Source: an uncultured Clostridia bacterium (lineage in GTDB: Bacteria; Bacillota; Clostridia; Lachnospirales; Anaerotignaceae). Taken from it: a stretch of 64,000 bases of DNA. The stretch's first letter is position 1. Each line of letters begins with the position of its first letter. Of the stretch, positions 57,277 to 64,000 are shown piece after piece. The DNA is taken from the NCBI GenBank assembly GCA_910586765.1, contig CAJUJJ010000002.1, forward strand, positions 1 through 64,000, given 5' to 3'. Under the pieces are notes generated by a model, which did no database searches, was not told the DNA's origin, and saw only the letters and a list, made by a program, of their open reading frames with translations. A program made the translations under genes and the position numbers.

Positions 57277-58776
57277 TCACAAATATGCAGTAGCCAAACG
57301 CATTACTTCTACTTGGTCCGCCTGCTCTTTATCCAATATACCAGCTAAATGCCCATCACTCATTACCATTACTCTATCACTCATACCTAAAAGTTCTGGC
57401 ATTTCAGAAGAAATCATTATAATTGCTTTTCCTTCTGCTGCAAGTGACTGCATAATGGTATAAATTTCATATTTTGCACCAACGTCAATACCACGTGTAG
57501 GCTCGTCCAATATCAATATATCAGGTGTTGTCAAAAGCCATCTTGCAAAAAGCACTTTTTGCTGATTACCTCCAGAAAGATTTTGTATCAATGTTTCCAT
57601 AGTAGGCGTTTTTGTATTTAATTTTTTATTTTCTTCTGCTGCAATATTTCTTCTTTTTTTATTGTCTAACACGCCATTAGAAGCAAATTTCTTTTCACTA
57701 GCAATAATGGTATTATCTGTAATAGAAAGTACCCCAAATATTCCTGTGGCACGTCTTTCTTCTGTAAGCAGTCCTATTTTATACTTTTTCGCTTCTTCTA
57801 CATTTTTGGCTTGATATGGTTTTCCATGTATTGTAATAGTGCCAGAAGCAATTCCTCTCAATCCGAATATTGCTTCTACCAATTCCGTTCTTTGTGCTCC
57901 TACCAATCCGCCCAAACCTAATATTTCCCCTTTATGCAAATCAAATGTAACATCTTTAAAAGAACGTGGGTCTGTTGCTGTCAAATTTCGTACTTCCATA
58001 ATGGTTTCTGTACTTGTTTGATATGTTTTAGGTGGGAAACGATTTGTCATATCTCGTCCAACCATTCTATTGATAATCAAATCTGTTGTTAGTTCACTCG
58101 CTGGCCATGTGCCAACATATGTACCATCTCTCATGATAGTTACTTCATCTGAAATTTTTAATATTTCTTCCATTTTATGTGAAATATATATAATAGAACG
58201 CCCTTCTGATTTTAATTGTTCAATAATTTTAAAAAGATGCTCTACTTCATTATCTGTTAATGATGACGTTGGTTCGTCCATAATAATAATTTTAGAATTA
58301 TAGCTTACTGCTTTTGCTATTTCAACAAGCTGCAACTGTGATGCCGAAAGTGTTCCAGCCAGTACAGCAGGATTAATATCTAAGTCAATTTTTTTAAATA
58401 AGTCCTTTGTCATTTGATACATTTTTTTATGGTCAACAGCAATTCCTCCTATCATAGGAAATCTGCCCAGCCATATATTTTCCATTACTGGTCTAAAAGA
58501 AATAGGGTGCAATTCTTGATGTATCATTGAAACACCCAAATCTAATGCCATTTTAGAGCTGTCAATAGATTGTTTTTTTCCGTCTAATATAATCTCGCCT
58601 TCATCTTCATGATAAATACCAAAAAGACACTTCATTAATGTAGATTTTCCTGCACCATTTTCTCCCATCAGTGCGTGTACACTACCGTGACGTACTTTTA
58701 ACGTAACACCATCTAATGCTTTTACACCTGGAAAAAATTTTGAAATGTTATTCATTTCCAATACATATTCACTCAT
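57277..58776 (-). CDS. mglA: Galactose/methylgalactoside ABC ATPase (two domains)
   Basis: 499 residues with two ABC domains. The first has GENGAGKSTLMKCLFG (Walker A, about 37), LSASQLQLVEIAKAV and IIMDEPTSSLT. The second has a degenerate Walker A, GLVGAQRTELVEAIFG, but an intact LSGGNQQKVLFARWL and LILDEPTRGID. This asymmetry is normal for carbohydrate ABC proteins. ATG after AGGGGGG. Lies 20 bp before mglC and follows mglB, so it is the middle gene of the mglBAC operon. Confidence 0.93.
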   Translation of the reverse strand: MSEYVLEMNNISKFFPGVKALDGVTLKVRHGSVHALMGENGAGKSTLMKCLFGIYHEDEGEIILDGKKQSIDSSKMALDLGVSMIHQELHPISFRPVMENIWLGRFPMIGGIAVDHKKMYQMTKDLFKKIDLDINPAVLAGTLSASQLQLVEIAKAVSYNSKIIIMDEPTSSLTDNEVEHLFKIIEQLKSEGRSIIYISHKMEEILKISDEVTIMRDGTYVGTWPASELTTDLIINRMVGRDMTNRFPPKTYQTSTETIMEVRNLTATDPRSFKDVTFDLHKGEILGLGGLVGAQRTELVEAIFGLRGIASGTITIHGKPYQAKNVEEAKKYKIGLLTEERRATGIFGVLSITDNTIIASEKKFASNGVLDNKKRRNIAAEENKKLNTKTPTMETLIQNLSGGNQQKVLFARWLLTTPDILILDEPTRGIDVGAKYEIYTIMQSLAAEGKAIIMISSEMPELLGMSDRVMVMSDGHLAGILDKEQADQVEVMRLATAYL

Positions 58777-58885
58777 ATTCTAAACCCCCCTTTTAAAAGC
58801 TAATACTTCTTATCGGGTTACAAAATATGGAACGGAAAAATAATTTTCCGTTCCGTAATATAACATAATACTTATTTATAACGAA

Positions 58886-59986
58886 TTATTGAAAATCTTT
58901 GTAGTTTTCAGCTGTAATTTTTACATATGGTACCCATACATATTTACCATCTGTAATTTCATATCCTACAGTATCCTGTGTGATTTCTTGTCCAGCTGCT
59001 GCCATTGCTGCAATGTTTGTTGTTGCAATACCTTGGTTTTCAGCATCATTCAATACTGTTCCCAATAAAGAACCATTGCTCATTGCTTCCAATGCTGGAG
59101 CTGTTGCGTCAACACCTACTACTGGTACAAATTTAGATGCGTCACCTGTGTTATAACCATTTGCTTTTAATGATTCTATTACACCAAGAGCCATATCGTC
59201 ATTGTTACAAAGTACTGCTTCAATAGAGTCAATTCCTTGTGATGTAATAAATGCGTTCATCAATTCTGTTGCTTTTACTTTATCCCACATAGCTGTGTCA
59301 TTTCCAATTTCTTCTACTTCAATGCCTGCTGCTTCCAATGCTTTTACAGAATATTCTGTTCTCAATGTAGCATCTTGATGTCCTGGTTCTCCTGTTACCA
59401 TAATGTATTGTAATTTTCCATCGCCATTTTTGTCTGCTGTTTCTTTGTTTGCATTCCAGTAGTCAGCAATGATTTCTCCAGACATTGTACCAGATTCTTC
59501 TGCTTTTGCTCCTACATACCATACTTTGTCATAGCTTTGCATTACATCTGGTTCTGGTTCTCTGTTCAAAAATACGATAGGTAAACCTGCTGCTGATGCT
59601 TTTTCTACCAATGGGCCTGCTGCTGTTCTATCCACAGGATTTACTGCCAATGCTGTCATACCTTTTGTAATAAATGTATCTACTTGGTCATTTTGTGTTG
59701 CTTGTTTGTTTTGAGAGTCAACCAATTCAATTTTTGCTCCCAATGTATCTGCTTGTGCTTGCATATTGTTTCTAACGCCTGTCATAAATGTATCATCGAA
59801 TTTATAAATACAAACACCGATTTCTACATTAGACATATCTGCACTACCTTCTGCTGCATCGCCTTCTGTTTGCGTTTCATCTCCTTCTGTTGGAGCTGGT
59901 GCATCGCTACCGCCGCCACCGCAGCCTACCATAGCACCCATTACCATCATAGAAGCCATCATTAATGCAAATAATCTTTTTTTCAT
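58886..59986 (-). CDS. mglB: Galactose-binding lipoprotein (ABC solute receptor)
   Basis: 366 residues. A lipoprotein signal peptide with lipobox MVGCGG (Cys at about 22) is followed by an acidic linker and a periplasmic-binding type 1 domain: VEIGVCIYKFDDTFMTGVRN, PVDRTAAGPLVEKASAAGLP, VWYVGAKAEESGTMSGEI, LCNNDDMALGVIESLK. Anchored outside the membrane, it delivers galactose or glucose to MglA/C. ATG after AGGGAGG. First gene of the operon, divergent from galK. Confidence 0.92.
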   Translation of the reverse strand: MKKRLFALMMASMMVMGAMVGCGGGGSDAPAPTEGDETQTEGDAAEGSADMSNVEIGVCIYKFDDTFMTGVRNNMQAQADTLGAKIELVDSQNKQATQNDQVDTFITKGMTALAVNPVDRTAAGPLVEKASAAGLPIVFLNREPEPDVMQSYDKVWYVGAKAEESGTMSGEIIADYWNANKETADKNGDGKLQYIMVTGEPGHQDATLRTEYSVKALEAAGIEVEEIGNDTAMWDKVKATELMNAFITSQGIDSIEAVLCNNDDMALGVIESLKANGYNTGDASKFVPVVGVDATAPALEAMSNGSLLGTVLNDAENQGIATTNIAAMAAAGQEITQDTVGYEITDGKYVWVPYVKITAENYKDFQ

Positions 59987-60342
59987 TTCCTAAAAAACCT
60001 CCCTTTAAAACCTAGCATAAATTTTTTATTTTTTCAGAATTGCTTCTGAATTTTTACTTCTTGTCCTCATTATAAATGTACAAATTGTGAAAGACAATAT
60101 AATATTCTTTTATTTAGTATAAAAATTCTCTATATTTTCACCATATTTTTACAAAATATTTTAAAAAAATCAGTCAATATTTACTATTTTTACAAGATAT
60201 AACTTTTTATTATTGTACAATTTTATTTTATTATTCTATAAATTTCTATCCAATTATTACTATACTATTGACAAAAAATATACTATAATATTACTGATAC
60301 TTATAGCAAAAGCTGTATGACTTGAGAGGAGGATTTTTTGAT
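59987..60342. promoter_or_regulatory. Divergent mglB-galK control region
   Basis: A 356-bp extremely AT-rich stretch without a gene. TTGACA at 60268-60273 is followed by TATAAT-like sequence at 60284-60289, but the 10-bp spacing is too short for a standard promoter, so the galK -10 cannot be fixed. The mgl promoter must lie in the left part; no convincing pair or operator repeat is seen. Divergent sharing suggests common sugar control. Confidence 0.55.
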
Positions 60343-61623
60343 ATGGACATACTTCAAAAATTATTAAAAAATGATTGTTTCGAACAAATAAAAATGATTT
60401 ACAATACAGATGAAAAGGGAGTAAAGCCATACACGGAAAGATTGATTACATTAGTAAAAACATATTTTACTATTTTTGATGACAACGATACAGAAGGTAT
60501 TAGAATATTTTCTGCACCAGGAAGAACAGAAGTCGGTGGCAATCACACAGACCATCAAAGAGGTTGCGTATTAGCAGCTGGTGTGAATTTAGACATTGTT
60601 GCAGCAGTAAAGCCAAACGACAGCGACATTATCAAAATAAAAAGCGATGGCTACGATATGATTTGTATTGATTTAAAACAGCTTGAACAAAACAAACAAG
60701 AAGAAGGTACTACTCTTTCACTTGTAAAAGGTATTGCTGCTTATTTTATGAAATTAGGTTATGACATAAAAGGATTTAATGCTGTTATGACTTCAAATGT
60801 TTTAAAAGGTTCTGGACTTTCTTCTTCTGCTGCTTTTGAAGTATTAGTTGGTACAATATTAAATGGTTTATACTGCAATAATGAACAGTCTGCTGTAAAA
60901 ATTGCTCAAATTGGTCAATATGCAGAAAACGTATATTTTGGAAAACCTTGTGGTTTAATGGACCAAATGGCTTCTTCTGTAGGCAGTTTTGTTGCCATTG
61001 ACTTTAAAGATGTACAACAGCCTAAAGTAGAACAAATTCCTTTTGATTTTGCAGCAGTACATCATGCCCTTTGTATTGTGGATACAGGCGGCAATCACGC
61101 TGATTTAACACCAGATTATGCTGCTGTTACAGCAGAAATGAAATCTGTTGCTGCCTTTTTTGGCAAAGAAGTGCTTTCTGAACTTTCTGAAAATGACATA
61201 TACCAAAATATTTCTGCTCTCCGTCAAAAATGTGGTGATAGAGCAATACTTCGTGCAATACACTTTTTTGCAGACAGTCACAAAGCAGTACAAGAAGCGG
61301 AAGCACTCAAAAACAACGATTTTGAAACATTTAAAAAATTAGTTTTATCTTCAGGTATTTCTTCCTCTACTTGCCTCCAAAATGTATATTCTACCTCAAA
61401 CACGCAAGAACAAGGATTGAGTTTAGCTCTAGCACTTTGTCAAAAAATATTATGTGACAAAGGTGCTTACAGAGTACACGGAGGCGGTTTTGCTGGCACA
61501 ATACAAGCATTTGTTCCTATGGAATTATTAGATACTTTCCACAATGAAATGGAAGCTGCCTTCGGAAAAGGCAAATGTTACATACTTTCTATTCGTCCTG
61601 TAGGCGGCATAGAAATTGCATAA
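60343..61623 (+). CDS. galK: Galactokinase
   Basis: 426 residues, GHMP kinase that phosphorylates galactose to galactose-1-phosphate. Motif 1, GRTEVGGNHTDHQRG (about 52-66), is the galactokinase signature; motif 2, GSGLSSSAAFE (about 155-165), binds ATP; motif 3, RVHGGGFAGTIQAF, is near the C-terminus. CGLMDQMASSVGSFVAIDF contains the catalytic-type Asp region. About 40 residues longer than E. coli GalK at the N-terminus. ATG at 60343 follows GAGGAGG. It takes over the sugar imported by the divergent mglBAC operon. Confidence 0.93.
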   Translation: MDILQKLLKNDCFEQIKMIYNTDEKGVKPYTERLITLVKTYFTIFDDNDTEGIRIFSAPGRTEVGGNHTDHQRGCVLAAGVNLDIVAAVKPNDSDIIKIKSDGYDMICIDLKQLEQNKQEEGTTLSLVKGIAAYFMKLGYDIKGFNAVMTSNVLKGSGLSSSAAFEVLVGTILNGLYCNNEQSAVKIAQIGQYAENVYFGKPCGLMDQMASSVGSFVAIDFKDVQQPKVEQIPFDFAAVHHALCIVDTGGNHADLTPDYAAVTAEMKSVAAFFGKEVLSELSENDIYQNISALRQKCGDRAILRAIHFFADSHKAVQEAEALKNNDFETFKKLVLSSGISSSTCLQNVYSTSNTQEQGLSLALALCQKILCDKGAYRVHGGGFAGTIQAFVPMELLDTFHNEMEAAFGKGKCYILSIRPVGGIEIA

Positions 61624-62178
61624 CAACACCAAAAACCAGCAAAATTTATTTTTTGTTGGTTTTATTTTTTTTAATATGCCTCTTTCTCGTCAGAAAAAGG
61701 CATATCCACATACACTTATTTCTCGTCAGAAAAAGTATATGCTATAAACACACACGCTCTTTTCGTCAAAAGAGCATATCTATTTACTTTTCTTTCTTTT
61801 CTTTACTTTGTTTAAAAATGTTAACATTTTTCTTATTTTTGTTTACATTTTTACTGTTTTTGTGCACATCATGTATACATTTTTTTTATCATTGTTATCA
61901 TTTTCCTAAAACAACACTACCACTCTTTTCAGAACAGTAACATCACCAAAGTACTCAGTCCACGTCCAACCGACCTCTTTACGAAACAGATTAGAAACAG
62001 ATATGACAATATGATTTTTCCGCCTACCCCTGATATTCTATTATCCAACATAGGCTAAAACAGTTTTATAAATACTTTATACCATAGCAAAAGTATCAAA
62101 AAGTATCATTTTTTTCATATTATAAATAACCAACAAAATCATATGCTTTGTTGGTTTTTATCTGCAAATAAAGTGACA
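61624..62178. other. 555-bp non-coding AT-rich region with hairpin arrays
   Basis: After the galK terminator (61631-61665: CCAGCAAAA/TTTTGTTGG and T-tract) come three consecutive hairpins with CGTC loops (61674-61705, 61709-61741, 61756-61775). A perfect palindrome AAAAATGTTAACATTTTT follows at 61814-61831. A second terminator, AACCAACAAA/TTTGTTGGTT, lies at 62128-62157. The region has long T/C-rich stretches on the plus strand and no credible gene. Confidence 0.6.
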
Positions 62179-62590
62179 TTAATTTTTACTATATTTTTTT
62201 GTCAAAAACATCAAACCAAATGCTGATGCACTATATAGTATGCTAGCTGTTATACAAGGATATAATATTTTATTACTAAAATCATCAAAAGGTAATGCAA
62301 TATTAGATAAAGTGTGTCTTATAAACACTAGTATAAACAGCACTGTACTAACTTTTATCAGCAATTTATTGTACTTCGGAAAAACATTGATAAGGCAAAA
62401 TGTTGTCATAGTATACAACAAAAAGAAACCTACAAATTGTATCGTAGATGGTGTTGTTGTTATATAAATATGATATTTTCGTGTGACATATATGAAAAAA
62501 AGCAATACTAAAAAATAAACATATTTACTATATTTCTTCAAATTATCCCTCCTTATTTATTTACTTTAGTACATATTTAGGAGTTCCTTT
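62163..62590 (-). repeat. Tandem duplication, unit 1
   Basis: About 428 bp matching 62777-63203 (offset 614) with only a few differences near the right end. It contains one complete small membrane protein gene. Confidence 0.85.
62179..62541 (-). CDS. Small membrane protein, copy 1
   Basis: 120 residues with four hydrophobic segments (about 5-25, 30-50, 60-80, 92-112). Short charged ends (KKYSKY at the start, KKYSKN at the end) flank them. No family I recognise. TTG start after AAGGAGGGATAAT, 5-6 nt spacing. Protein sequence identical to copy 2. It may be an immunity or regulator-type membrane protein, but there is no direct evidence. Confidence 0.65.
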   Translation of the reverse strand: MKKYSKYVYFLVLLFFIYVTRKYHIYITTTPSTIQFVGFFLLYTMTTFCLINVFPKYNKLLIKVSTVLFILVFIRHTLSNIALPFDDFSNKILYPCITASILYSASAFGLMFLTKKYSKN

Positions 62591-62800
62591 ATAATCACAA
62601 ATAATTTCATGTGTTTTATGATTGAATTTTCCTGAAAAATAAAATGTTAAACTTGCAGTACACTTTCTACCTTTTCCTGCGTCTGAGATAACTTCTTCAG
62701 TTGGTGTAAGGTTAGTGTATCTACTATATTTTGATACACAGCTTACTTCTTTATTAGCAGTATTGTAAGAAAATGTTGCAAATAAAGTGACATTAATTTT
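62561..62800 (-). pseudogene. C-terminal remnant of a secreted-type protein
   Basis: An open frame ends at 62561 with KGTPKYVLK. It runs back through VISDAGKGRKCTASLTFYFSG, VSCVSKYSRYTNL and FATFSYN into the second copy of the duplicated unit, with no start of its own. Beta-rich with three Cys, like a small secreted or cell-surface protein. The duplication of the membrane protein gene appears to have cut its 5' part. Alternatively it is part of a longer gene that is fused out of frame. Confidence 0.4.
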
Positions 62801-63203
62801 TACTATATTTTTTTGTCAAAAACATCAAACCAAATGCTGATGCACTATATAGTATGCTAGCTGTTATACAAGGATATAATATTTTATTACTAAAATCATC
62901 AAAAGGTAATGCAATATTAGATAAAGTGTGTCTTATAAACACTAGTATAAACAGCACTGTACTAACTTTTATCAGCAATTTATTGTACTTCGGAAAAACA
63001 TTGATAAGGCAAAATGTTGTCATAGTATACAACAAAAAGAAACCTACAAATTGTATCGTAGATGGTGTTGTTGTTATATAAATATGATATTTTCGTGTGA
63101 CATATATGAAAAAAAGCAATACTAAAAAATAAACATATTTACTATATTTTTTCAAATTATCACTCCTTATTTATTTACTTTAGTACATATTTAGAAGTTC
63201 TTT
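62777..63203 (-). repeat. Tandem duplication, unit 2
   Basis: Second copy of the 428-bp unit; the 186 bp between the two units holds the remnant frame. Confidence 0.85.
62793..63155 (-). CDS. Small membrane protein, copy 2
   Basis: 120 residues identical to copy 1 (four membrane segments). TTG start after AAGGAGTGATAAT. Base differences are confined almost wholly to the leader. The identity of two neighbouring copies shows a very recent duplication or gene conversion. Confidence 0.65.
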   Translation of the reverse strand: MKKYSKYVYFLVLLFFIYVTRKYHIYITTTPSTIQFVGFFLLYTMTTFCLINVFPKYNKLLIKVSTVLFILVFIRHTLSNIALPFDDFSNKILYPCITASILYSASAFGLMFLTKKYSKN

Positions 63204-63329
63204 ATATCACACTTTATATTATAATATTTTAGCATATTATGATATTGTAATATATAGTAGTCTTTTATAAAAATAGTCAGTTTTATTTAGCAATATTTTA
63301 CTTTTATCGTCATTTTTCGTTATTACTAA

Positions 63330-63355
63330 CAAAAAAAGGAGGGAAACCCCTCCTC
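63330..63355 (-). terminator. Terminator of serS
   Basis: On the minus strand GAGGAGGGG pairs with CCCTCCT (AAA-type loop), then seven T residues. Confidence 0.8.
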
Positions 63356-63360
63356 ATTTA

Positions 63361-64000
63361 CTATTTATTTTTTGGTTTTAACACTTCTGTACCACCCATA
63401 TATGGCTGTAATGGTTTTGGTATTGTAATACTACCATCTTCATTCAAATTATTTTCTAAAAATGCAATAAGCATACGTGGTGGTGCAACTACTGTATTAT
63501 TTAATGTATGTGCAAAATAATTGCCTTTTTCTTTATTTTTTACACGAATACCCAAACGGCGAGCCTGTGCATCTCCCAAATTAGAGCAGCTACCTACCTC
63601 AAAATATTTTTTCTGTCTTGGTGACCACGCTTCTACATCAATACTTTTTACTTTTAAATCTGCCAAGTCACCAGAGCAACATTCTAATGTTCTTACTGGT
63701 ATATCCAATGTTCTAAAAAATTCTACTGTATTTTTATAAAGCTGTTCAAACCATTTTGGACTATCTTCTGGTTTACATACTACTATCATTTCTTGCTTTT
63801 CAAACTGATGTATTCTGTAAACGCCTCTTTCTTCAATGCCGTGTGCTCCCACTTCTTTTCTAAAACATGGAGAATAGCTTGTTAATGTTTGTGGCAATGT
63901 TTCCTCATCTAATATGGTATCAATAAATTTACCTATCATAGAGTGTTCACTTGTACCAATTAAATACAAATCTTCTCCTTCTATTTTATACATCATATTT
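63361..64000 (-). CDS. serS: Seryl-tRNA synthetase, C-terminal part (partial)
   Basis: At least 211 residues; the N-terminus is beyond the right edge. Class II motif 2, PCFRKEVGAHG..GVYRIHQFEKQEM, and motif 3, NNTVVAPPRMLIAFLEN, are both present with their catalytic Arg residues. ECCSGDLADLKVKSIDVEAW and SNLGDAQARRLGIRVK are typical of bacterial SerRS. Charges tRNA-Ser with serine. A housekeeping gene, which confirms that this end is chromosome. Confidence 0.93.
   Translation of the reverse strand, partial: NMMYKIEGEDLYLIGTSEHSMIGKFIDTILDEETLPQTLTSYSPCFRKEVGAHGIEERGVYRIHQFEKQEMIVVCKPEDSPKWFEQLYKNTVEFFRTLDIPVRTLECCSGDLADLKVKSIDVEAWSPRQKKYFEVGSCSNLGDAQARRLGIRVKNKEKGNYFAHTLNNTVVAPPRMLIAFLENNLNEDGSITIPKPLQPYMGGTEVLKPKNK

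Noticed and set aside
61575..61940. 121-residue hydrophobic ORF after galK
   Set aside because: Starts inside galK and consists of T-rich sequence with hairpins and terminators; not protein-like.
1..64000. CRISPR arrays and insertion sequences with DDE transposases
   Set aside because: No regularly spaced repeats of CRISPR size and no transposase gene were seen; repeats present are the duplications and inverted repeats listed.

Overview
The window reads as a Bacillota (Clostridia, probably a gut Lachnospiraceae relative) chromosome carrying most of a large integrative and conjugative element (ICE) of the Tn1549/CTn type. About 52.4 kb on the left is ICE DNA, moderately GC-rich with strong Shine-Dalgarno sites. 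The last 11.6 kb is conspicuously AT-rich host chromosome. The border is a tRNA-Arg(CCT) 3' half at about 52338-52380, the expected right attachment site. The other ICE end and the intact tRNA gene lie outside the window.

Region 1 (1-24.1 kb, + strand) is the conjugation module. It holds the 3' end of a group II intron sitting in the VirD4-type coupling protein gene, Maff2-type and VirB6-like membrane proteins, PrgI, the VirB4 ATPase, an NlpC/P60 wall hydrolase, DUF4315 and DUF4366 proteins, topoisomerase III, YodL/LPD-type proteins, a 2776-residue methylase-helicase with a tnpV gene overprinted inside it, MobC and the relaxase. A Fic gene between matched inverted repeats has entered this backbone at 7.96-9.13 kb.

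Region 2 (24.3-38.9 kb, - strand) is a type VII-like secretion locus. In transcription order it has a 155-residue protein, a zinc-ribbon/helical-repeat protein, an SPFH/zinc-ribbon protein, an FHA-containing EssC ATPase, an EsaB-like ubiquitin fold, three WXG100-like proteins, two long proteins sharing one N-terminal domain, two DUF4176 proteins, a PP2C phosphatase and a membrane Ser/Thr kinase. I see no EsaA, EssA or EssB. An XRE regulator and a second tyrosine integrase (39.0-40.6 kb) sit at its promoter-proximal end, so it may be a nested element.

Region 3 (40.7-52.4 kb) holds regulators and cargo. An ImmA/IrrE peptidase gene is present twice inside a perfect 588-bp repeat 4400 bp apart. 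Between the copies are a truncated nuclease-like gene, a truncated small gene, a Cys-rich KTR peptide, a MATE pump with its MarR regulator and a TnpV remnant. Then come an ImmR-like repressor with an operator array, a sigma/ArpU-like regulator, a small XRE protein, a structured non-coding stretch, a PemK/MazF toxin, two excisionase-like HTH proteins and the ICE integrase.

Region 4 (52.4-64 kb) is host chromosome: a NADAR-type protein related to DarT1 antitoxins, a second MATE pump with GNAT and MarR genes, a galactose uptake operon (mglBAC) divergent from galK, a tandemly duplicated small membrane protein, and the 3' part of serS at the edge.
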